Assembly (NCBI RefSeq): GCF_025770765.1
Contig: NZ_JANZKY010000002.1
Coordinates: forward strand, 248,001-312,000
Direction of reading: 5' to 3'
DNA length: 64,000 nt
DNA from: Propionivibrio soli
GTDB lineage: Bacteria > Pseudomonadota > Gammaproteobacteria > Burkholderiales > Rhodocyclaceae
Below the pieces are notes generated by a model that made no database searches, had not been told where the DNA came from, and saw only the letters and a program-made list of their open reading frames with translations. Shown here one piece after another: positions 26,813 to 37,490 of this stretch (position 1 is the stretch's first letter; every line of letters starts with the position of its first letter). The translations under genes were made by a program, and so were the position numbers.

Positions 26813-27286
26813 TTACTTGCAGCTAGCGGGACGGTACTGGGCAGGAATATCGCCAGCGCAGACCCAAGAGCGGACCGGGACATTGGTCCCCGTTACGTAG
26901 TTAGCCGCAACAGCTGCCGTTGCGTTGCCAGCGTCCGTGTAAGGCGTGAGTGTGATGGTGTGGGCATTGACGGCGGGCGTAATGTTCTGAGCCGTAACCG
27001 TAATAACACCGGCTGCGGTCGTTGTCACGGATGCGACATATTTAGAGACAGCAGACTGGCTTTCACAACTAAATCCGTTCGCTGCTGGCGTCGAAGCCAA
27101 ACCGGTCTGTGATGCCTCGACAATGGCCGTCTTGCACATATCCGCCGCCAGGATCACCTCGGACACTTTCGCGCGCACTGTATAGTCCTGATACGCTGGC
27201 AAGGCCACAGCAGCCAGGATGCCGATGATCGCGACCACGATCATCAGTTCGATCAACGTAAAGCCTCTTTGCACTTTCTTCATCAT
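26813..27286 (-). CDS. pilA: Type IV major pilin (PilA/PilE family)
   Basis: The 157-residue prepilin starts MMKKVQRG, and prepilin peptidase should cut between this Gly and [20 protein letters not shown]. Mature Phe1 and Glu5 are present. The N-terminal helix is hydrophobic over about 25 residues, followed by a globular head rich in Thr, Ala and Val, and the D-region lies between Cys in WVCAGDI and the penultimate Cys of PASCK. Two further Cys (DMCKTA, GFSCES) suggest a second disulfide. An AGAGGGG ribosome-binding site 6 nt before ATG 27286 decides the start. A sigma-54-type promoter lies upstream, a strong terminator downstream, and a PglL-like glycosyltransferase gene follows. Other pil genes are not in this window. 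Confidence 0.95.
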   Translation of the reverse strand: MMKKVQRGFTLIELMIVVAIIGILAAVALPAYQDYTVRAKVSEVILAADMCKTAIVEASQTGLASTPAANGFSCESQSAVSKYVASVTTTAAGVITVTAQNITPAVNAHTITLTPYTDAGNATAAVAANYVTGTNVPVRSWVCAGDIPAQYRPASCK

Positions 27287-27334
27287 GATGAACCCCTCTT
27301 GAGTAAGCAACGGAAAACCCGTTGGTTATCTTTA

Positions 27335-27350
27335 TTCAAGGATCGTGCCA
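27335..27350 (-). promoter_or_regulatory. Sigma-54 (-24/-12) promoter candidate for pilA
   Basis: The minus strand reads TGGCACGATCCTTGAA. This matches the -24 element TGGCACG and the spacing and TTG of the -12 element, with GA instead of the canonical GC. It lies about 49 nt upstream of the pilA ATG. Sigma-54 and PilR control of pilA is well known in related genera. Confidence 0.7.
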
Positions 27351-27435
27351 GACGAGAGCTCTCGGCGGGACCAAGCTTCACCGCTAGGTCCGGGACGGAT
27401 ATGTGTCGATTTACGGCGCTTCATGACAAAAAACG

Positions 27436-28674
27436 TCAGCTCCGATAATCCGCATTGATCTTCACGTAGTCGTACGAAAAGTCGCAGCTATAAACCTTGG
27501 CGCTTACACTGCCCCGCCCAAGATCGATGCGCACCCCGATCTCCGCCGATTTCATGATCCGCGCCCCATCCTCTTCGCGGTAGGTTTCGGCGCGACCGCC
27601 TTTTTCGGCGACGAGCACTTCCTCGCCTTCGCTTCCGAGCCAGACGCGTACGGCGTCGACGTTAAGCGCCGGGATGTCGGCGTAGCCGATGGCGGCGAGA
27701 ATGCGCCCTAGGTTGGGGTCGGACGCGAAGAAGGCGGTTTTGACGAGCGGGGAGTGACCGACGGCGTAGCCGACGCGTTTGCACTCGTCTCGGTTTTTCC
27801 CGCCCTCGACGGCGATCGTGATGAACTTCGTGGCGCCTTCAGCATCGCGGATAATAGCTTGGGCGAGTTCGAGCGCAACGGCGATGACGGCCGCGCGCAG
27901 AGCCGCGTAACCGGGAGCGTTTTCGTCGGCGAAAGCTACGCCGGACTGCCCGGTGGCGATGAGGATAAAGGAATCGTTCGTCGAGGTATCACCATCAACG
28001 GTGATGCAGTTGAACGATTCGTCGGCAGCTTCGCGTACCAGTTGGCGGAGCAACGGCTCCGCGATCCCGGCGTCAGTGGCGACAAAACCGAGCATGGTCG
28101 CCATATTCGGCTTGATCATGCCGGCGCCCTTGGACATGCCGGTGATGCTCACCGTCTTGCCGTTGATTTCGACGCGCCGAGAAGCGGCCTTGGCGACGGT
28201 GTCGGTAGTCATGATGCCGTGCGCCGCCGCATGCCAGTTGTCGGCCTTGAGATCACCGACGCAGCGGGGAAGCCCGGCCACGAGGCGATCAATCGGCAGC
28301 GGTTCGAGAATCACGCCGGTCGAAAACGGCAGCACTTGCTCGGGCTGGATACCAAGCAGCTGGCCAAGTGCCGCGCACGTTTTCTCCGCAGCACGCAGGC
28401 CGGGCTCGCCGGTTCCGGCGTTGGCAATGCCGGTATTGATGACCAGCGCGCGAATCTCGCTGCCGGAGTCAAGGTGGCGGTGGCAAAGATGGACGGGGGC
28501 CGCGCAGAAGCGGTTCTGCGTAAACACGCCAGCGACCGTGCATCCGGGGTCGAGCGCCAGCAGCGTCAGGTCGCGTCGGTCCGCCTTGCGAATCCCGGCC
28601 TCGGCAAGCCCGAGACGAACACCAGGAACGGGAAACAACGCTTCAGGGGCGGGCGTGGCGTAGTTGACCGGCAT
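27436..28674 (-). CDS. argJ: Bifunctional ornithine acetyltransferase/N-acetylglutamate synthase
   Basis: ArgJ moves the acetyl group from N-acetylornithine to glutamate in the cyclic arginine pathway; many members also make N-acetylglutamate from acetyl-CoA. The 412-residue precursor has the self-cleavage site [16 protein letters not shown] near residue 190, where the Thr becomes the N-terminal nucleophile of the beta chain. Other features are [32 protein letters not shown] and a C-terminus ending [11 protein letters not shown]. Length is normal. It is the last gene of the block running from mraZ through secA, and separation from secA by 122 nt suggests its own promoter. Confidence 0.96.
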   Translation of the reverse strand: MPVNYATPAPEALFPVPGVRLGLAEAGIRKADRRDLTLLALDPGCTVAGVFTQNRFCAAPVHLCHRHLDSGSEIRALVINTGIANAGTGEPGLRAAEKTCAALGQLLGIQPEQVLPFSTGVILEPLPIDRLVAGLPRCVGDLKADNWHAAAHGIMTTDTVAKAASRRVEINGKTVSITGMSKGAGMIKPNMATMLGFVATDAGIAEPLLRQLVREAADESFNCITVDGDTSTNDSFILIATGQSGVAFADENAPGYAALRAAVIAVALELAQAIIRDAEGATKFITIAVEGGKNRDECKRVGYAVGHSPLVKTAFFASDPNLGRILAAIGYADIPALNVDAVRVWLGSEGEEVLVAEKGGRAETYREEDGARIMKSAEIGVRIDLGRGSVSAKVYSCDFSYDYVKINADYRS

Positions 28675-28796
28675 GTGCTTGACCTCTGTTGATACGCAAG
28701 ATTGTCTGGGATAAACAGATCACCGAGATACGTCGCTGGAAACGCCGAGCAAACCGCCGCCCTATTCGCGTTATCCAGCCGCGGTCTTCCTCCGCT

Positions 28797-31508
28797 TCAG
28801 CTCAATTTTCCGTGGCACTGTTTGTATTTCTTGCCCGAACCGCACGGGCACGGATCATTCCGGCCAATCTTTGGTCCCGCGTGGATCGGCGACACTCCAG
28901 CCGCCGCCTCGTCAGATGGTCCCGCCAACGCCGTGTCGTAATCCGTGTGTTGGTATTGCACATTCTGCATTTCGGCGGGCGGTGGCGTTTCCTGTACTTC
29001 TTCGGCACGGATCTGCACCGTCATCAGCAGACGATTGACGTCGGTACGCACCGCGTCGAGCAGCAGTTCGAACAGTTCGAACGCCTCGCGCTTGTATTCC
29101 TGCTTCGGATTCTTCTGCGCGTACCCACGAAGGTGAATACCTTGACGCAAATGGTCAAGCGCGGCCAGATGTTCGCGCCAATGGGTATCCACGCTCTGCA
29201 GCATTACATTGCGCTCGAACTGGTGGAACGGCTCGGCGCCGACGAGTTCGACCTTTTCAGTGTACGCCTTGTCGGCGTGCTCGATGATGCGCTGCAGGAT
29301 GGCCTCATCGCCCAGCGTCGGCTCGTTCTTGAACCACTCGACGATCGGCAACGACAGGAGCAGTTCGGTCGCCAGCTCTTTCTCGAGGGGAGAAAGCTCC
29401 CATTGCTCTTCGACACTATCCGCCGGTACGTACTTGCGGAAAATGTCGGTCAGAACACCGTGGCGCATCGCGGTGACGGTCTCGGAGATGTCGTCGCTCT
29501 CAAGCAGTTCATTGCGCTGCGCATAGATGACTTTGCGCTGGTCATTGGCGACGTCGTCGTATTCCAGCAGCTGCTTACGGATGTCGAAGTTGCGGCCCTC
29601 GACCTTGCGCTGCGCAGATTCCAGCGAACGCGAAACGAGAGGATGCTCGATCGCCTCTCCCTCGGGCATCTTCAGGCGTTCCATGATCGCCTTCAGCCGG
29701 TCGCCAGCAAAGATACGCAATAGCGGGTCTTCCAGCGAAAGATAGAAACGCGACGACCCTGGGTCCCCTTGGCGGCCGGAACGGCCCCGCAGCTGGTTGT
29801 CGATACGACGCGACTCATGCCGCTCGGAGCCGATGATATGCAGACCGCCGGCCGCGACCACCTGATTGTGCAACAGCTGCCATTCGGCACGCAAAGCGGC
29901 GATACGCGCTTCTTTGTCGGCCGCCTCGATCGATTCGTCGTCGCGGATGGCCGCGATCTGCTTCTCGATGCTGCCGCCAAGGACGATGTCGGTACCACGG
30001 CCCGCCATGTTCGTGGCAATGGTGATCACGCCCGGACGGCCGGCCTGCATGACGATTTCCGCTTCCCGCGCGTGCTGTTTCGCATTCAGCACCTGGTGCG
30101 GAAGTTTCTCGCGGTTGAGCAGGTCGGACAGCAGTTCCGAATTCTCGATCGACGTCGTACCGACAAGGACCGGTTGCCCGCGGTCCCGGCAATCGCGAAT
30201 GTCGGCGATGATCGCTTCGTGCTTCTCTTTCGCCGTGCGGAAGATCTGGTCGTTGTTGTCGACACGGATCATCGGCAAATTCGTCGGGATGACGACAGTC
30301 TCCAGACCGTAGATCTGCTGGAACTCATAGGCCTCGGTATCGGCCGTTCCCGTCATGCCAGCGAGTTTGCCGTACATGCGGAAATAGTTCTGGAAGGTGA
30401 TCGAGGCCAGCGTCTGGTTTTCATTCTGAATCTGCACGCCCTCCTTGGCCTCAACGGCCTGGTGCAGTCCGTCCGACCAGCGGCGCCCGGCCATCAAGCG
30501 GCCCGTGAATTCATCGACGATGATCACTTCACCGTTCTGCACGACGTACTGCTGGTCGCGCAAGAACAACGTGTGGGCGCGCAAGGCGGCGTAGAGGTGG
30601 TGGATCAGAACGATGTTCGACGCGTCGTAGAGACTGCGGCCTTCGGGCAGCAGCCCAACCTGGGTCAGGACTTGCTCGGCGTGCTCATGACCTGCTTCGG
30701 TCAGCAGTACTTGATGGCCCTTTTCGTCGACCCAGTAATCGCCGGGACCATTTTCCTCCTGGCAACGGGTCAGCATTGGTGCGACCTTGTCCATGCGCAC
30801 ATACAGATCAGTGCGATCTTCCGCCTGACCCGAAATGATCAGCGGCGTGCGCGCCTCGTCGATAAGGATGGAGTCCACTTCGTCGACGATGGCGTAAGCA
30901 AGCTTGCGCTGGACGCGCTCCGACGCGCTATACACCATGTTGTCACGCAAGTAGTCGAAACCAAACTCGTTGTTGGTTCCGTAGGTGATATCCGCCGCGT
31001 ACGCTTCCTGCTTCGCCGCGTGTTCCATCTGCGTGAGGTTGACACCGACCGTGAGACCAAGGAATCGGTGCAGGCGCCCCATCCACTCTGCGTCACGGCT
31101 CGCCAGGTAGTCGTTGACGGTCACGATATGGACACCGTTGCCTGCCAGCGCATTCAGGTACGCCGGTAACGTGGCGACGAGCGTCTTGCCCTCGCCTGTA
31201 CGCATTTCGGCAATCTTGCCGTTGTGCAGGACCATGCCACCGATCAACTGCACGTCGAAATGCCGCATCCCCAGCGCACGCTTTCCCGCCTCGCGTACGA
31301 CCGCGAACGCCTCCGGCAATAACGCGTCGAGCGTTTCGCCGCTGGCTACACGCGCCTTGAACTCCGCCGTCTTTCCGCGCAGCTCATCGTCCGAAAGCGC
31401 GCTGATGGCCGGCTCCAGCGCATTGATCTGGCGGACGGTGGACGAGTACTGTTTGATCAGCCGATCATTGCGGCTGCCAAAAATCTTCTTGAGGATGCCC
31501 GAAATCAT
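28797..31508 (-). CDS. secA: Preprotein translocase ATPase SecA
   Basis: SecA drives protein export through SecYEG at the inner membrane. The 903-residue protein has [20 protein letters not shown] (Walker A), the DEAD-like [19 protein letters not shown], the [15 protein letters not shown] helicase region, [13 protein letters not shown] and [21 protein letters not shown]. The C-terminus [19 protein letters not shown] is the zinc-binding SecB-interaction tail. The ATG at 31508 gives the conserved [16 protein letters not shown] start; the upstream in-frame extension has no support. Position next to the M23 peptidase and after the dcw cluster is typical of betaproteobacteria. Confidence 0.98.
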   Translation of the reverse strand: MISGILKKIFGSRNDRLIKQYSSTVRQINALEPAISALSDDELRGKTAEFKARVASGETLDALLPEAFAVVREAGKRALGMRHFDVQLIGGMVLHNGKIAEMRTGEGKTLVATLPAYLNALAGNGVHIVTVNDYLASRDAEWMGRLHRFLGLTVGVNLTQMEHAAKQEAYAADITYGTNNEFGFDYLRDNMVYSASERVQRKLAYAIVDEVDSILIDEARTPLIISGQAEDRTDLYVRMDKVAPMLTRCQEENGPGDYWVDEKGHQVLLTEAGHEHAEQVLTQVGLLPEGRSLYDASNIVLIHHLYAALRAHTLFLRDQQYVVQNGEVIIVDEFTGRLMAGRRWSDGLHQAVEAKEGVQIQNENQTLASITFQNYFRMYGKLAGMTGTADTEAYEFQQIYGLETVVIPTNLPMIRVDNNDQIFRTAKEKHEAIIADIRDCRDRGQPVLVGTTSIENSELLSDLLNREKLPHQVLNAKQHAREAEIVMQAGRPGVITIATNMAGRGTDIVLGGSIEKQIAAIRDDESIEAADKEARIAALRAEWQLLHNQVVAAGGLHIIGSERHESRRIDNQLRGRSGRQGDPGSSRFYLSLEDPLLRIFAGDRLKAIMERLKMPEGEAIEHPLVSRSLESAQRKVEGRNFDIRKQLLEYDDVANDQRKVIYAQRNELLESDDISETVTAMRHGVLTDIFRKYVPADSVEEQWELSPLEKELATELLLSLPIVEWFKNEPTLGDEAILQRIIEHADKAYTEKVELVGAEPFHQFERNVMLQSVDTHWREHLAALDHLRQGIHLRGYAQKNPKQEYKREAFELFELLLDAVRTDVNRLLMTVQIRAEEVQETPPPAEMQNVQYQHTDYDTALAGPSDEAAAGVSPIHAGPKIGRNDPCPCGSGKKYKQCHGKLS

Positions 31509-31604
31509 TCTGACGGTATTGGAGCGCGTAAAAAGAAGGCATTCTACCACCGCCACTCCACGGAAAGTCGGAGCGGCGATTGGCTTGCCTGGGAATGGAT
31601 TCGG

Positions 31605-32618
31605 TCAGCGCGTCGGCTTGAAGGAAGCGGAGACACGGGGCCCCGACGCAACGCTGCGCGTTTGCCCGTTCTTCGAAGATGATGGTTCTGGATTGTAGAG
31701 GGCAAACTGCGTGTCCTGCTGCAGGAACCGTGCTGGATTTTGTGCCACGCCCTTGAACCGAACTTCGAAATGCAAATGAGGGCCGGTGGAGCGCCCCGTA
31801 TTGCCACTAAACGCGATCTGCTGTCCGCGCTTGACGATCTGTCCGAGCTTGACACCAATCTTCGACAAATGGGCATAGCGAGAGGTGAACTCATTTCCGT
31901 GATCGACCTCGATCATGTTTCCATATTGCGGATGGTATTCCGCAGTAATGATCACACCGCCTGCGGAGGCAGTGACCGGCGTTCCAACGTCGGCGACGAA
32001 ATCAATGCCCTCGTGCATCGCCCCTACCCCGGCGATGGGGTCGATGCGACGGCCAAACGTGGAGCCGATGTGATCGGCCTTGATCGGCGCCAACGTCGGC
32101 AGCAAGACGCTCTTGATCCGCCGTTCCATCAACTGGGATTCGAGGGCGGTCAGGTGATCGTTGCGGTCCTCAACGACCTCCGCGAGCCGGTCGATCTCGC
32201 GTTTCAGTTCATCGACACCAAGTGGCTGCAGCGAAAGGACGAGCGGACCGCCAGACGCACCAACGGGCCCTTTGCCCGCACTTTCGTCCTTGGACGCATT
32301 GACGCCGGAAAGCTTGGAAATCCGGTCGCCGAGAGAGTCAAGCCGCATGACTTGAGCCTGCATTTCGCCCAGCTTCACGGCCATCGCGGAAATGTTGTCG
32401 CGGACGTAGGCTTCGGTCTTGCGGTTCTGCGACTCTTGGGCCGTCGCCGCTAATTCGGCTGCAATCGGCAGATTAAGGCGCATGCCGATCCACGACAAGG
32501 CGAAGGCCAGCGCCACACAGAGCGCAAGCACGGCACCGGCCAAGGCCAATGCAAGGCGCGGCGACACATTCACCGTTTTCGCGGTTGCTAGGTGATTGGA
32601 GACGAGAATAATATGCAC
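31605..32618 (-). CDS. M23-family metallopeptidase, membrane-anchored (LytM/NlpD-like)
   Basis: The 337-residue protein has a cytoplasmic start, one membrane segment (about residues 22-45), a coiled-coil region with QAQVMRLDSLGDRISKL and ELKREIDRLAEVVEDRNDHL, and a C-terminal LytM domain. Zinc ligands are visible in HEGIDF (His and Asp) and the HLHFEV motif. Family members cut peptidoglycan cross-links or activate amidases during cell separation. Start GTG 32618 is supported by GAGGAGAAGC upstream. It is divergent from dciA, with only 23 nt between the start codons, and lies upstream of secA. With all ligands present it is probably catalytic, not a degenerate activator. Confidence 0.9.
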   Translation of the reverse strand: MHIILVSNHLATAKTVNVSPRLALALAGAVLALCVALAFALSWIGMRLNLPIAAELAATAQESQNRKTEAYVRDNISAMAVKLGEMQAQVMRLDSLGDRISKLSGVNASKDESAGKGPVGASGGPLVLSLQPLGVDELKREIDRLAEVVEDRNDHLTALESQLMERRIKSVLLPTLAPIKADHIGSTFGRRIDPIAGVGAMHEGIDFVADVGTPVTASAGGVIITAEYHPQYGNMIEVDHGNEFTSRYAHLSKIGVKLGQIVKRGQQIAFSGNTGRSTGPHLHFEVRFKGVAQNPARFLQQDTQFALYNPEPSSSKNGQTRSVASGPRVSASFKPTR

Positions 32619-32641
32619 GTTGCTTCTCCTCGAAGTTCCCG

Positions 32642-33076
32642 ATGCAAAAATCCCTCGAAAACTACCTCGAAGCAGCCGATGGCGCCGGAAAGGTGCTCAC
32701 CCACGCGCGACTGCTGATCAAACTGGCGCGCCTCTATCAGCAAGTGGCGCCGCCACACCTGGCTCAGTCGAGCCGGTTGGTCAATTTAAAGTCCGGAACG
32801 TTGGTCATTCACGCCGCCAGCGGCGCGGTTGCTGCCAAGTTGCGCCAGTTGGCGCCGACCTTGGTCGACATTTTTCTTAACCGGGGGATCGAGTGTAACG
32901 ACGTCCAAGTCAAAGTGCAAGCTCGCGATTACCGAGAGCAATCAAGCACTTCCACATTGAAGCCGCTTAGCTCGCGTGCCAGCGGCGAACTAACGACGTT
33001 GCGCGACTCGCTGCCGAACTCCTCGCTGCGGTCAGCGATAGAGACGTTGCTCGAGCGTTCTGCTAGACGGGAATGA
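32642..33076 (+). CDS. dciA: DUF721 family protein, DciA-like helicase loader candidate
   Basis: This 144-residue protein carries the DUF721 domain over about residues 5-95 (LARLYQQVAPPHLAQSSRLVNLKSGTLVIHAAS is its core), followed by a Ser-rich linker and a short C-terminal helix. DUF721 proteins include DciA, the ancestral partner that helps load the replicative helicase DnaB in most bacteria lacking DnaC. It is the only plus-strand gene inside the minus-strand envelope block. Its start lies 23 nt from the divergent peptidase gene and its end overlaps the converging small membrane gene by 14 nt. Assignment as DciA follows family knowledge and common synteny with secA and lpxC. Confidence 0.8.
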   Translation: MQKSLENYLEAADGAGKVLTHARLLIKLARLYQQVAPPHLAQSSRLVNLKSGTLVIHAASGAVAAKLRQLAPTLVDIFLNRGIECNDVQVKVQARDYREQSSTSTLKPLSSRASGELTTLRDSLPNSSLRSAIETLLERSARRE

Positions 33077-33251
33077 CGGCAACCCGCTCGAGAATCAGCA
33101 GGCCAAAGACCACCAAGGCGACAATGACGGCGTAACGGAAAAGCCGCCAGGTAAATCGCAGATAGCGCACATCACGGGTAACAAAAAACAGGGCAACGCC
33201 GCTTCCGACGGCAATCGCAACAAGGACTCCGAGCAGCCGGAGCACCCACAT
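33063..33251 (-). CDS. Small two-helix membrane protein
   Basis: The 62-residue frame encodes two hydrophobic segments (LLGVLVAIAVGSGVALFFV and YAVIVALVVFGLLILERV) joined by a basic loop DVRYLRFTWRLFR. I know no function for it. Similar short open frames occur between lpxC and DUF721 genes in other betaproteobacteria, which together with the clean hydrophobic pattern argues for a real gene. It begins 10 nt after the lpxC stop on the same strand and may be its last co-transcribed partner. Its end overlaps dciA tail to tail by 14 nt. The lack of longer conserved motifs keeps confidence moderate. Confidence 0.65.
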   Translation of the reverse strand: MWVLRLLGVLVAIAVGSGVALFFVTRDVRYLRFTWRLFRYAVIVALVVFGLLILERVAVIPV

Positions 33252-33261
33252 GTCGCAGTCC

Positions 33262-34191
33262 TCAGATGGCCGGCTGAGCCAGCCAACGGGTCACGGCTTG
33301 CGGAGCCGCGGCCTGATCAGCGAAAGTCACGTACTCCCATGCATCCGGGTTGGCGAGGAGTTCGCGTGCGAGTAGATTATTCAAGGCGTGGCCGGATTTA
33401 TGAGCGGTAAAAGCAGCCAGCAGCGGGGAGCCGAGCAGGTAGAGGTCGCCGATGGCGTCAAGCACCTTGTGCTTGACGAATTCGTCGCTGTAACGAAGGC
33501 CATCGGAGTTGAGCACCCGGAATTCGTCGAGAACCACCGCATTATCCAGGCCACCACCTTGTGCAAGGCCGTTCTCGCGCAGCCATTCGACCTCTTGCAT
33601 GAAACCGAACGTGCGGGCGCGCGCAACTTCCCGCACGTAGGAATGCTGGGCGAAATCGACGGTCACTTCCTGCCCGGTGCGGTCGATCGCGGGATGATTA
33701 AAGACGATCGAGAATGTAAGCTTGAAGCCATCATGGGGTTCAAAACGAGCCCATTTGTCGCCCGTACGGTCCGCCTCGCGGACTTCGATCGGGCGCTTGA
33801 CACGAATAAACTTCTTGGCCGCCGGCTGTTCCTCGATGCCTGCCGATTGAATCAGGAAAACAAAAGGCGACGCCGACCCGTCGAGTATCGGTAGTTCCGG
33901 CGCGTCCAGATCGACGTAAGCGTTGTCGATGCCCAGTCCGGCGAAAGCCGACATCAAATGTTCGATGGTGCCCACCTTGGCACCGTCACGTTCGAGACAC
34001 GAGCACATGCGCGTGTCGCCAACCATAAGCGCAGAGGCCGGGAGATCAACGACCGGATCGAGATCGATGCGGCGAAACACGATTCCCGTATCCGGAGCGG
34101 CCGGCCGCAAGGCCATGTTGACCTTGATGCCCGAATGAAGGCCTACGCCCGAGGCGCGGATGAGGGATTTGAGGCTGCGCTGTCTCAGCAT
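33262..34191 (-). CDS. lpxC: UDP-3-O-acyl-N-acetylglucosamine deacetylase
   Basis: LpxC is the zinc-dependent deacetylase of the committed step of lipid A synthesis. The 309-residue protein shows [17 protein letters not shown] with the first zinc His, the second zinc-ligand region [14 protein letters not shown] (His and Asp), and HKSGHALNN with the catalytic His. N-terminal ASGVGLHSG is conserved. Length is standard. It follows ftsZ by 100 nt at the end of the dcw cluster, an order shared by many proteobacteria, and therefore couples outer-membrane and cell-wall synthesis genetically. Confidence 0.98.
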   Translation of the reverse strand: MLRQRSLKSLIRASGVGLHSGIKVNMALRPAAPDTGIVFRRIDLDPVVDLPASALMVGDTRMCSCLERDGAKVGTIEHLMSAFAGLGIDNAYVDLDAPELPILDGSASPFVFLIQSAGIEEQPAAKKFIRVKRPIEVREADRTGDKWARFEPHDGFKLTFSIVFNHPAIDRTGQEVTVDFAQHSYVREVARARTFGFMQEVEWLRENGLAQGGGLDNAVVLDEFRVLNSDGLRYSDEFVKHKVLDAIGDLYLLGSPLLAAFTAHKSGHALNNLLARELLANPDAWEYVTFADQAAAPQAVTRWLAQPAI

Positions 34192-34291
34192 GTCACTGAA
34201 AAAGTTGGGAAATCGGCGAATTGTAACACAGCGGTGACATGCTCCGCAGGCTGCAATCCGCCGATCCCTTTGCGAAGAGAGTAAATCTACG

Positions 34292-35464
34292 TCAGTCGGC
34301 CTGCTTCCTCAGGAAAGCGGGGATGTCGTAACGATCGACGCCACTGTTGGCGAGCGCTTCCACCGTCGAGCTGCGCCCCTTGCGCACGACAGCCGGCACG
34401 TCGAGCTGGCTATAGTCGATCGCCGACCCGTTGGCGAAGACGCCGTCGGTTCCCGTACCCTGCATCACCGGTGTGTTGATCACCTCAAAACTCTGCCGCT
34501 TGGCTTGTGCCTGCCCGAGGCCGGTGGCAACGACGGTAACGCGGATTTCCTCGCCCATCGATTCGTCGTAGACCGCACCGAAGATGATATGTGCGTCTTC
34601 GGCCGCGAACTCGCGCACCGTGCTCATCACCTCATTGACTTCCTTCATCTTGAGGCTGCGGGTTGCGGTGATGTTGACCAGGACGCCCTTGGCGCCGGAG
34701 AGATTGATGCCTTCCAGCAACGGCGAAGCGACCGCCTGCTCGGCCGCAATGCGCGCGCGGTCCACGCCGGAGGCGTTCGCCGAGCCCATCATGGCCATGC
34801 CCATTTCCCCCATTACCGTGCGCACGTCTTCGAAGTCGACGTTGACCAGACCCGGGAAGTTGATGATTTCGGCGATACCGCCGACAGCGTTGCGCAGAAC
34901 GTTGTCGGCCGCCTTGAAGGCTTCGTCCATCGAGACGTCGTCGCCGAGCACATCCATCAACTTGTCGTTCAGAATGACGATCAGCGAGTCCACGTTCTTC
35001 TGGAGTTCGGCGATCCCCTCTTCCGCGACTTTCAGACGTTTGCCTTCGAAGGCAAACGGCTTGGTGACAACAGCGACCGTCAATACGCCGAGCTCGCGTG
35101 CAACTTCAGCGACGATCGGGCCGGCGCCGGTTCCGGTACCACCGCCCATGCCGGCGGTAATAAACACCATGTGCGCGCCCTTGAGCGCCTCGGCAATCTG
35201 GTCGCGTTCTTCGATCGCTGCGGAACGTCCCATCTCGGGCTTGGCCCCGGCGCCGAGGCCCGTGCGGCCCAGGCGAATCTTTTTGTGCGCAACGCTGCGC
35301 TTGAGCGCTTGTGCATCAGTATTGGCGGCAATGAACTCCACCCCCATGACGCCATCCTGGATCATGTGATCCACGGCGTTGCCGCCCGCACCGCCGACCC
35401 CGATGACCTTGATCACGGTGTCGGATTCGGCGCCAACGTCTTCCTTCTCGATGATTTCAAACAT
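34292..35464 (-). CDS. ftsZ: Cell division protein FtsZ
   Basis: FtsZ is the tubulin-like GTPase that assembles the division ring. The 390-residue protein has [10 protein letters not shown], the tubulin signature [10 protein letters not shown], the synergy-loop region [11 protein letters not shown], and a C-terminal conserved peptide [12 protein letters not shown] that binds FtsA and ZipA. The linker between globular core and tail is short. AAGGAGAG precedes the ATG. It follows ftsA after a 41-nt gap that is AT-rich and may hold an extra ftsZ promoter, as in other species. Confidence 0.99.
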   Translation of the reverse strand: MFEIIEKEDVGAESDTVIKVIGVGGAGGNAVDHMIQDGVMGVEFIAANTDAQALKRSVAHKKIRLGRTGLGAGAKPEMGRSAAIEERDQIAEALKGAHMVFITAGMGGGTGTGAGPIVAEVARELGVLTVAVVTKPFAFEGKRLKVAEEGIAELQKNVDSLIVILNDKLMDVLGDDVSMDEAFKAADNVLRNAVGGIAEIINFPGLVNVDFEDVRTVMGEMGMAMMGSANASGVDRARIAAEQAVASPLLEGINLSGAKGVLVNITATRSLKMKEVNEVMSTVREFAAEDAHIIFGAVYDESMGEEIRVTVVATGLGQAQAKRQSFEVINTPVMQGTGTDGVFANGSAIDYSQLDVPAVVRKGRSSTVEALANSGVDRYDIPAFLRKQAD

Positions 35465-35505
35465 GGCTCTCTCCTTCGCAAAAAACTCAAAAAATCAAAA
35501 ACTGG

Positions 35506-36735
35506 TCAGAAGTTCTTTTCGAACCAGGCCCTCATACGTCCGAAGACCTGCTTCATATCGCGTGTCTCGCGTACCTTGAGTCCGCGCTTGCGCTGCGTTT
35601 GCGCTTCGAGCAGCAGCCCATACGACGTAGCGAACCGCGGCGTCTGAATAACGTCGGCCAGTGCTCCCTGATAACGCGGAATACCCAGACGCACGGGCAT
35701 GTGAAAGACTTCTTCGCCGAGTTCGATCATGCCCGGCATGACTGCCGAACCGCCGGTGAGCACGATGCCGGACGAGAGCACCTCCTCGAAGCCGGACCGG
35801 CGCAACTCGGCCTGCACAAGCTCGAACAATTCCTCGACGCGCGGCTGGATCACGTCGGCCAATGCTCGACGCGACAACTTGCGCGACGGACGATCATCGA
35901 CGCCGGCGACATCGAGCACGTCCTCGGGATCGGCGAGCTCGGAAAGCGCACAGCCGTAGTTGCGCTTGATTTCCTCCGCCTCGCGTGTCGGTGTACGTAA
36001 TGCCATGGCGATGTCGTTGGTGATCTGGTCGCCGGCGATCGGAATCACCGACGTATGGCGGATGGCCCCTTGCGTCCACACCGCGATATCCGTCGTACCT
36101 CCGCCAATGTCCACGAGGCAGATGCCGAGATCCTTTTCATCCTCGGAGAGCACCGCGTAGCTCGACGCGAGCGGTTGCAGAACGAGATCGTTCACCTCAA
36201 GGCCACAGCGACGCACACACTTGACGATGTTCTGTGCCGCGGAAACGGCACCGGTGACGATGTGCACCTTCACCTCCAGGCGGAAGCCGCTCATCCCGAT
36301 CGGCTCGCGGATGCCGTCCTGATCGTCGATGATGAATTCCTGCGTCAGGATGTGCAGAATCTCCTGGTCGGCGGGGATCGGCATGGCGCGCGCCGTCTCG
36401 ATGACCCGCTCGACGTCCATCGGAGTGACTTCCTTTTCCTTGATGGCTACCATGCCATTCGAGTTGAAACTCTTGATATGGCTGCCCGCGATGCCGGTAT
36501 AGACATCCTTGACCTTGCAGTCGGCCATCAGCTCGACTTCCTGCAGAACGCGGGAGATCGTCGCCACCGTGTCTTCGATATTGACGACAACGCCTTTCTT
36601 CAGGCCCCGCGAGTCTTGCGACCCCATGCCGATGATGTTCAAGCGGCCCTCGGGCGTGATTTCGGCGACCAGCGCGACGATCTTGGTCGTTCCGATATCG
36701 AGGCCGACGATGATTTCCTTGTTGTCCCTGCTCAT
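35506..36735 (-). CDS. ftsA: Cell division protein FtsA
   Basis: FtsA is the actin-like membrane tether of the FtsZ ring and recruits late division proteins. The 409-residue protein has the phosphate-1 motif GLDIGTTKIVALVAE, phosphate-2 LVDIGGGTTDIAVW and adenosine motif SSGIVLTGGSAVMPG. The C-terminal ARMRAWFEKNF is the amphipathic membrane-targeting helix. The ATG overlaps the ftsQ stop by 4 nt (ATGA). Length is normal, and the 1C subdomain region (about residues 85-165) is present. Confidence 0.98.
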   Translation of the reverse strand: MSRDNKEIIVGLDIGTTKIVALVAEITPEGRLNIIGMGSQDSRGLKKGVVVNIEDTVATISRVLQEVELMADCKVKDVYTGIAGSHIKSFNSNGMVAIKEKEVTPMDVERVIETARAMPIPADQEILHILTQEFIIDDQDGIREPIGMSGFRLEVKVHIVTGAVSAAQNIVKCVRRCGLEVNDLVLQPLASSYAVLSEDEKDLGICLVDIGGGTTDIAVWTQGAIRHTSVIPIAGDQITNDIAMALRTPTREAEEIKRNYGCALSELADPEDVLDVAGVDDRPSRKLSRRALADVIQPRVEELFELVQAELRRSGFEEVLSSGIVLTGGSAVMPGMIELGEEVFHMPVRLGIPRYQGALADVIQTPRFATSYGLLLEAQTQRKRGLKVRETRDMKQVFGRMRAWFEKNF

Positions 36736-37487
36736 GGTTTCCCTTTGTTCTCAGTGGCCGCCGCAGCCGCCAGACGCAATGCAAAGCCGTTCGGATAGCG
36801 CATGTCGACCGTGGTTGGCTTTTGCCGGGCGATGGTCAACAAGCTCGCGTAATGCTCGACAAAGCGCTCTAGCCGCTGGTGAACGGGCGCCTTCGTCTGC
36901 TCGCGCCCCAGTTCCACAACCATGCCGTCGTCCAACCGGATTTGCAGCGCTAGCCGGGGTGACAACACGAGGTGCTGCGGTGAGCGGCCGGTCGGTTTCA
37001 GCATCTCTTCGGCCTCGCGCAGGTAACCCAACAATTCGGGCGCCAGATCGGCCGGCCCGGTCAGAGTCGGCATCGGTTTCTCTTCCGGCGTGCTCATCGT
37101 TGCGGCAAACACCTCGCCGTGCGAATTCACCAATTGCCCGCCGTTCTGCCCCCAGTGCGCGACCGGCACGTGTTCCTCCAGCGTAATCTCGATGCGCGAA
37201 GGCCATTGCCGCCGGACCTCTGCGTGGCGAATCCACGGCAACTCCTCCAGCGATTGGCGCACCGCATCCAGATTGACGCTGAAAAAGTTGCCGCGCAGCC
37301 GTCCGGCCAACGCATCCTCCAGCTCGCTGCGACGCACTTCCCGCAATTCGTGCATCACAACAATGTCGCGTACCGGAAACCACGGCAGACGTGCGCCCCA
37401 GAGCACCGCGGCCACAAGCAGACCCGCCGCGCCTGCTACAAAGAGCAGGTCGGCAACGGCGGTCATCAGTTGCGGCTTGTTCCACAT
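36732..37487 (-). CDS. ftsQ: Cell division protein FtsQ
   Basis: FtsQ is a bitopic inner-membrane protein that joins FtsB and FtsL in the periplasm to control septal wall synthesis. The 251-residue protein has a short cytoplasmic tail, a membrane segment (VADLLFVAGAAGLLVAAVLW), a POTRA domain starting at FPVRDIVV with LEELPWIRHAEVRRQWPSRI, and the beta domain containing VNSHGEVF. It starts 3 nt after the ddlB stop and overlaps ftsA by 4 nt. Confidence 0.95.
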   Translation of the reverse strand: MWNKPQLMTAVADLLFVAGAAGLLVAAVLWGARLPWFPVRDIVVMHELREVRRSELEDALAGRLRGNFFSVNLDAVRQSLEELPWIRHAEVRRQWPSRIEITLEEHVPVAHWGQNGGQLVNSHGEVFAATMSTPEEKPMPTLTGPADLAPELLGYLREAEEMLKPTGRSPQHLVLSPRLALQIRLDDGMVVELGREQTKAPVHQRLERFVEHYASLLTIARQKPTTVDMRYPNGFALRLAAAAATENKGKP

Positions 37488-37490
37488 TGA

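Noticed and set aside
29769-31169. Plus-strand frame (466 codons) opposite secA
   Set aside because: It lies entirely within secA, which is certain, and shows no domain.
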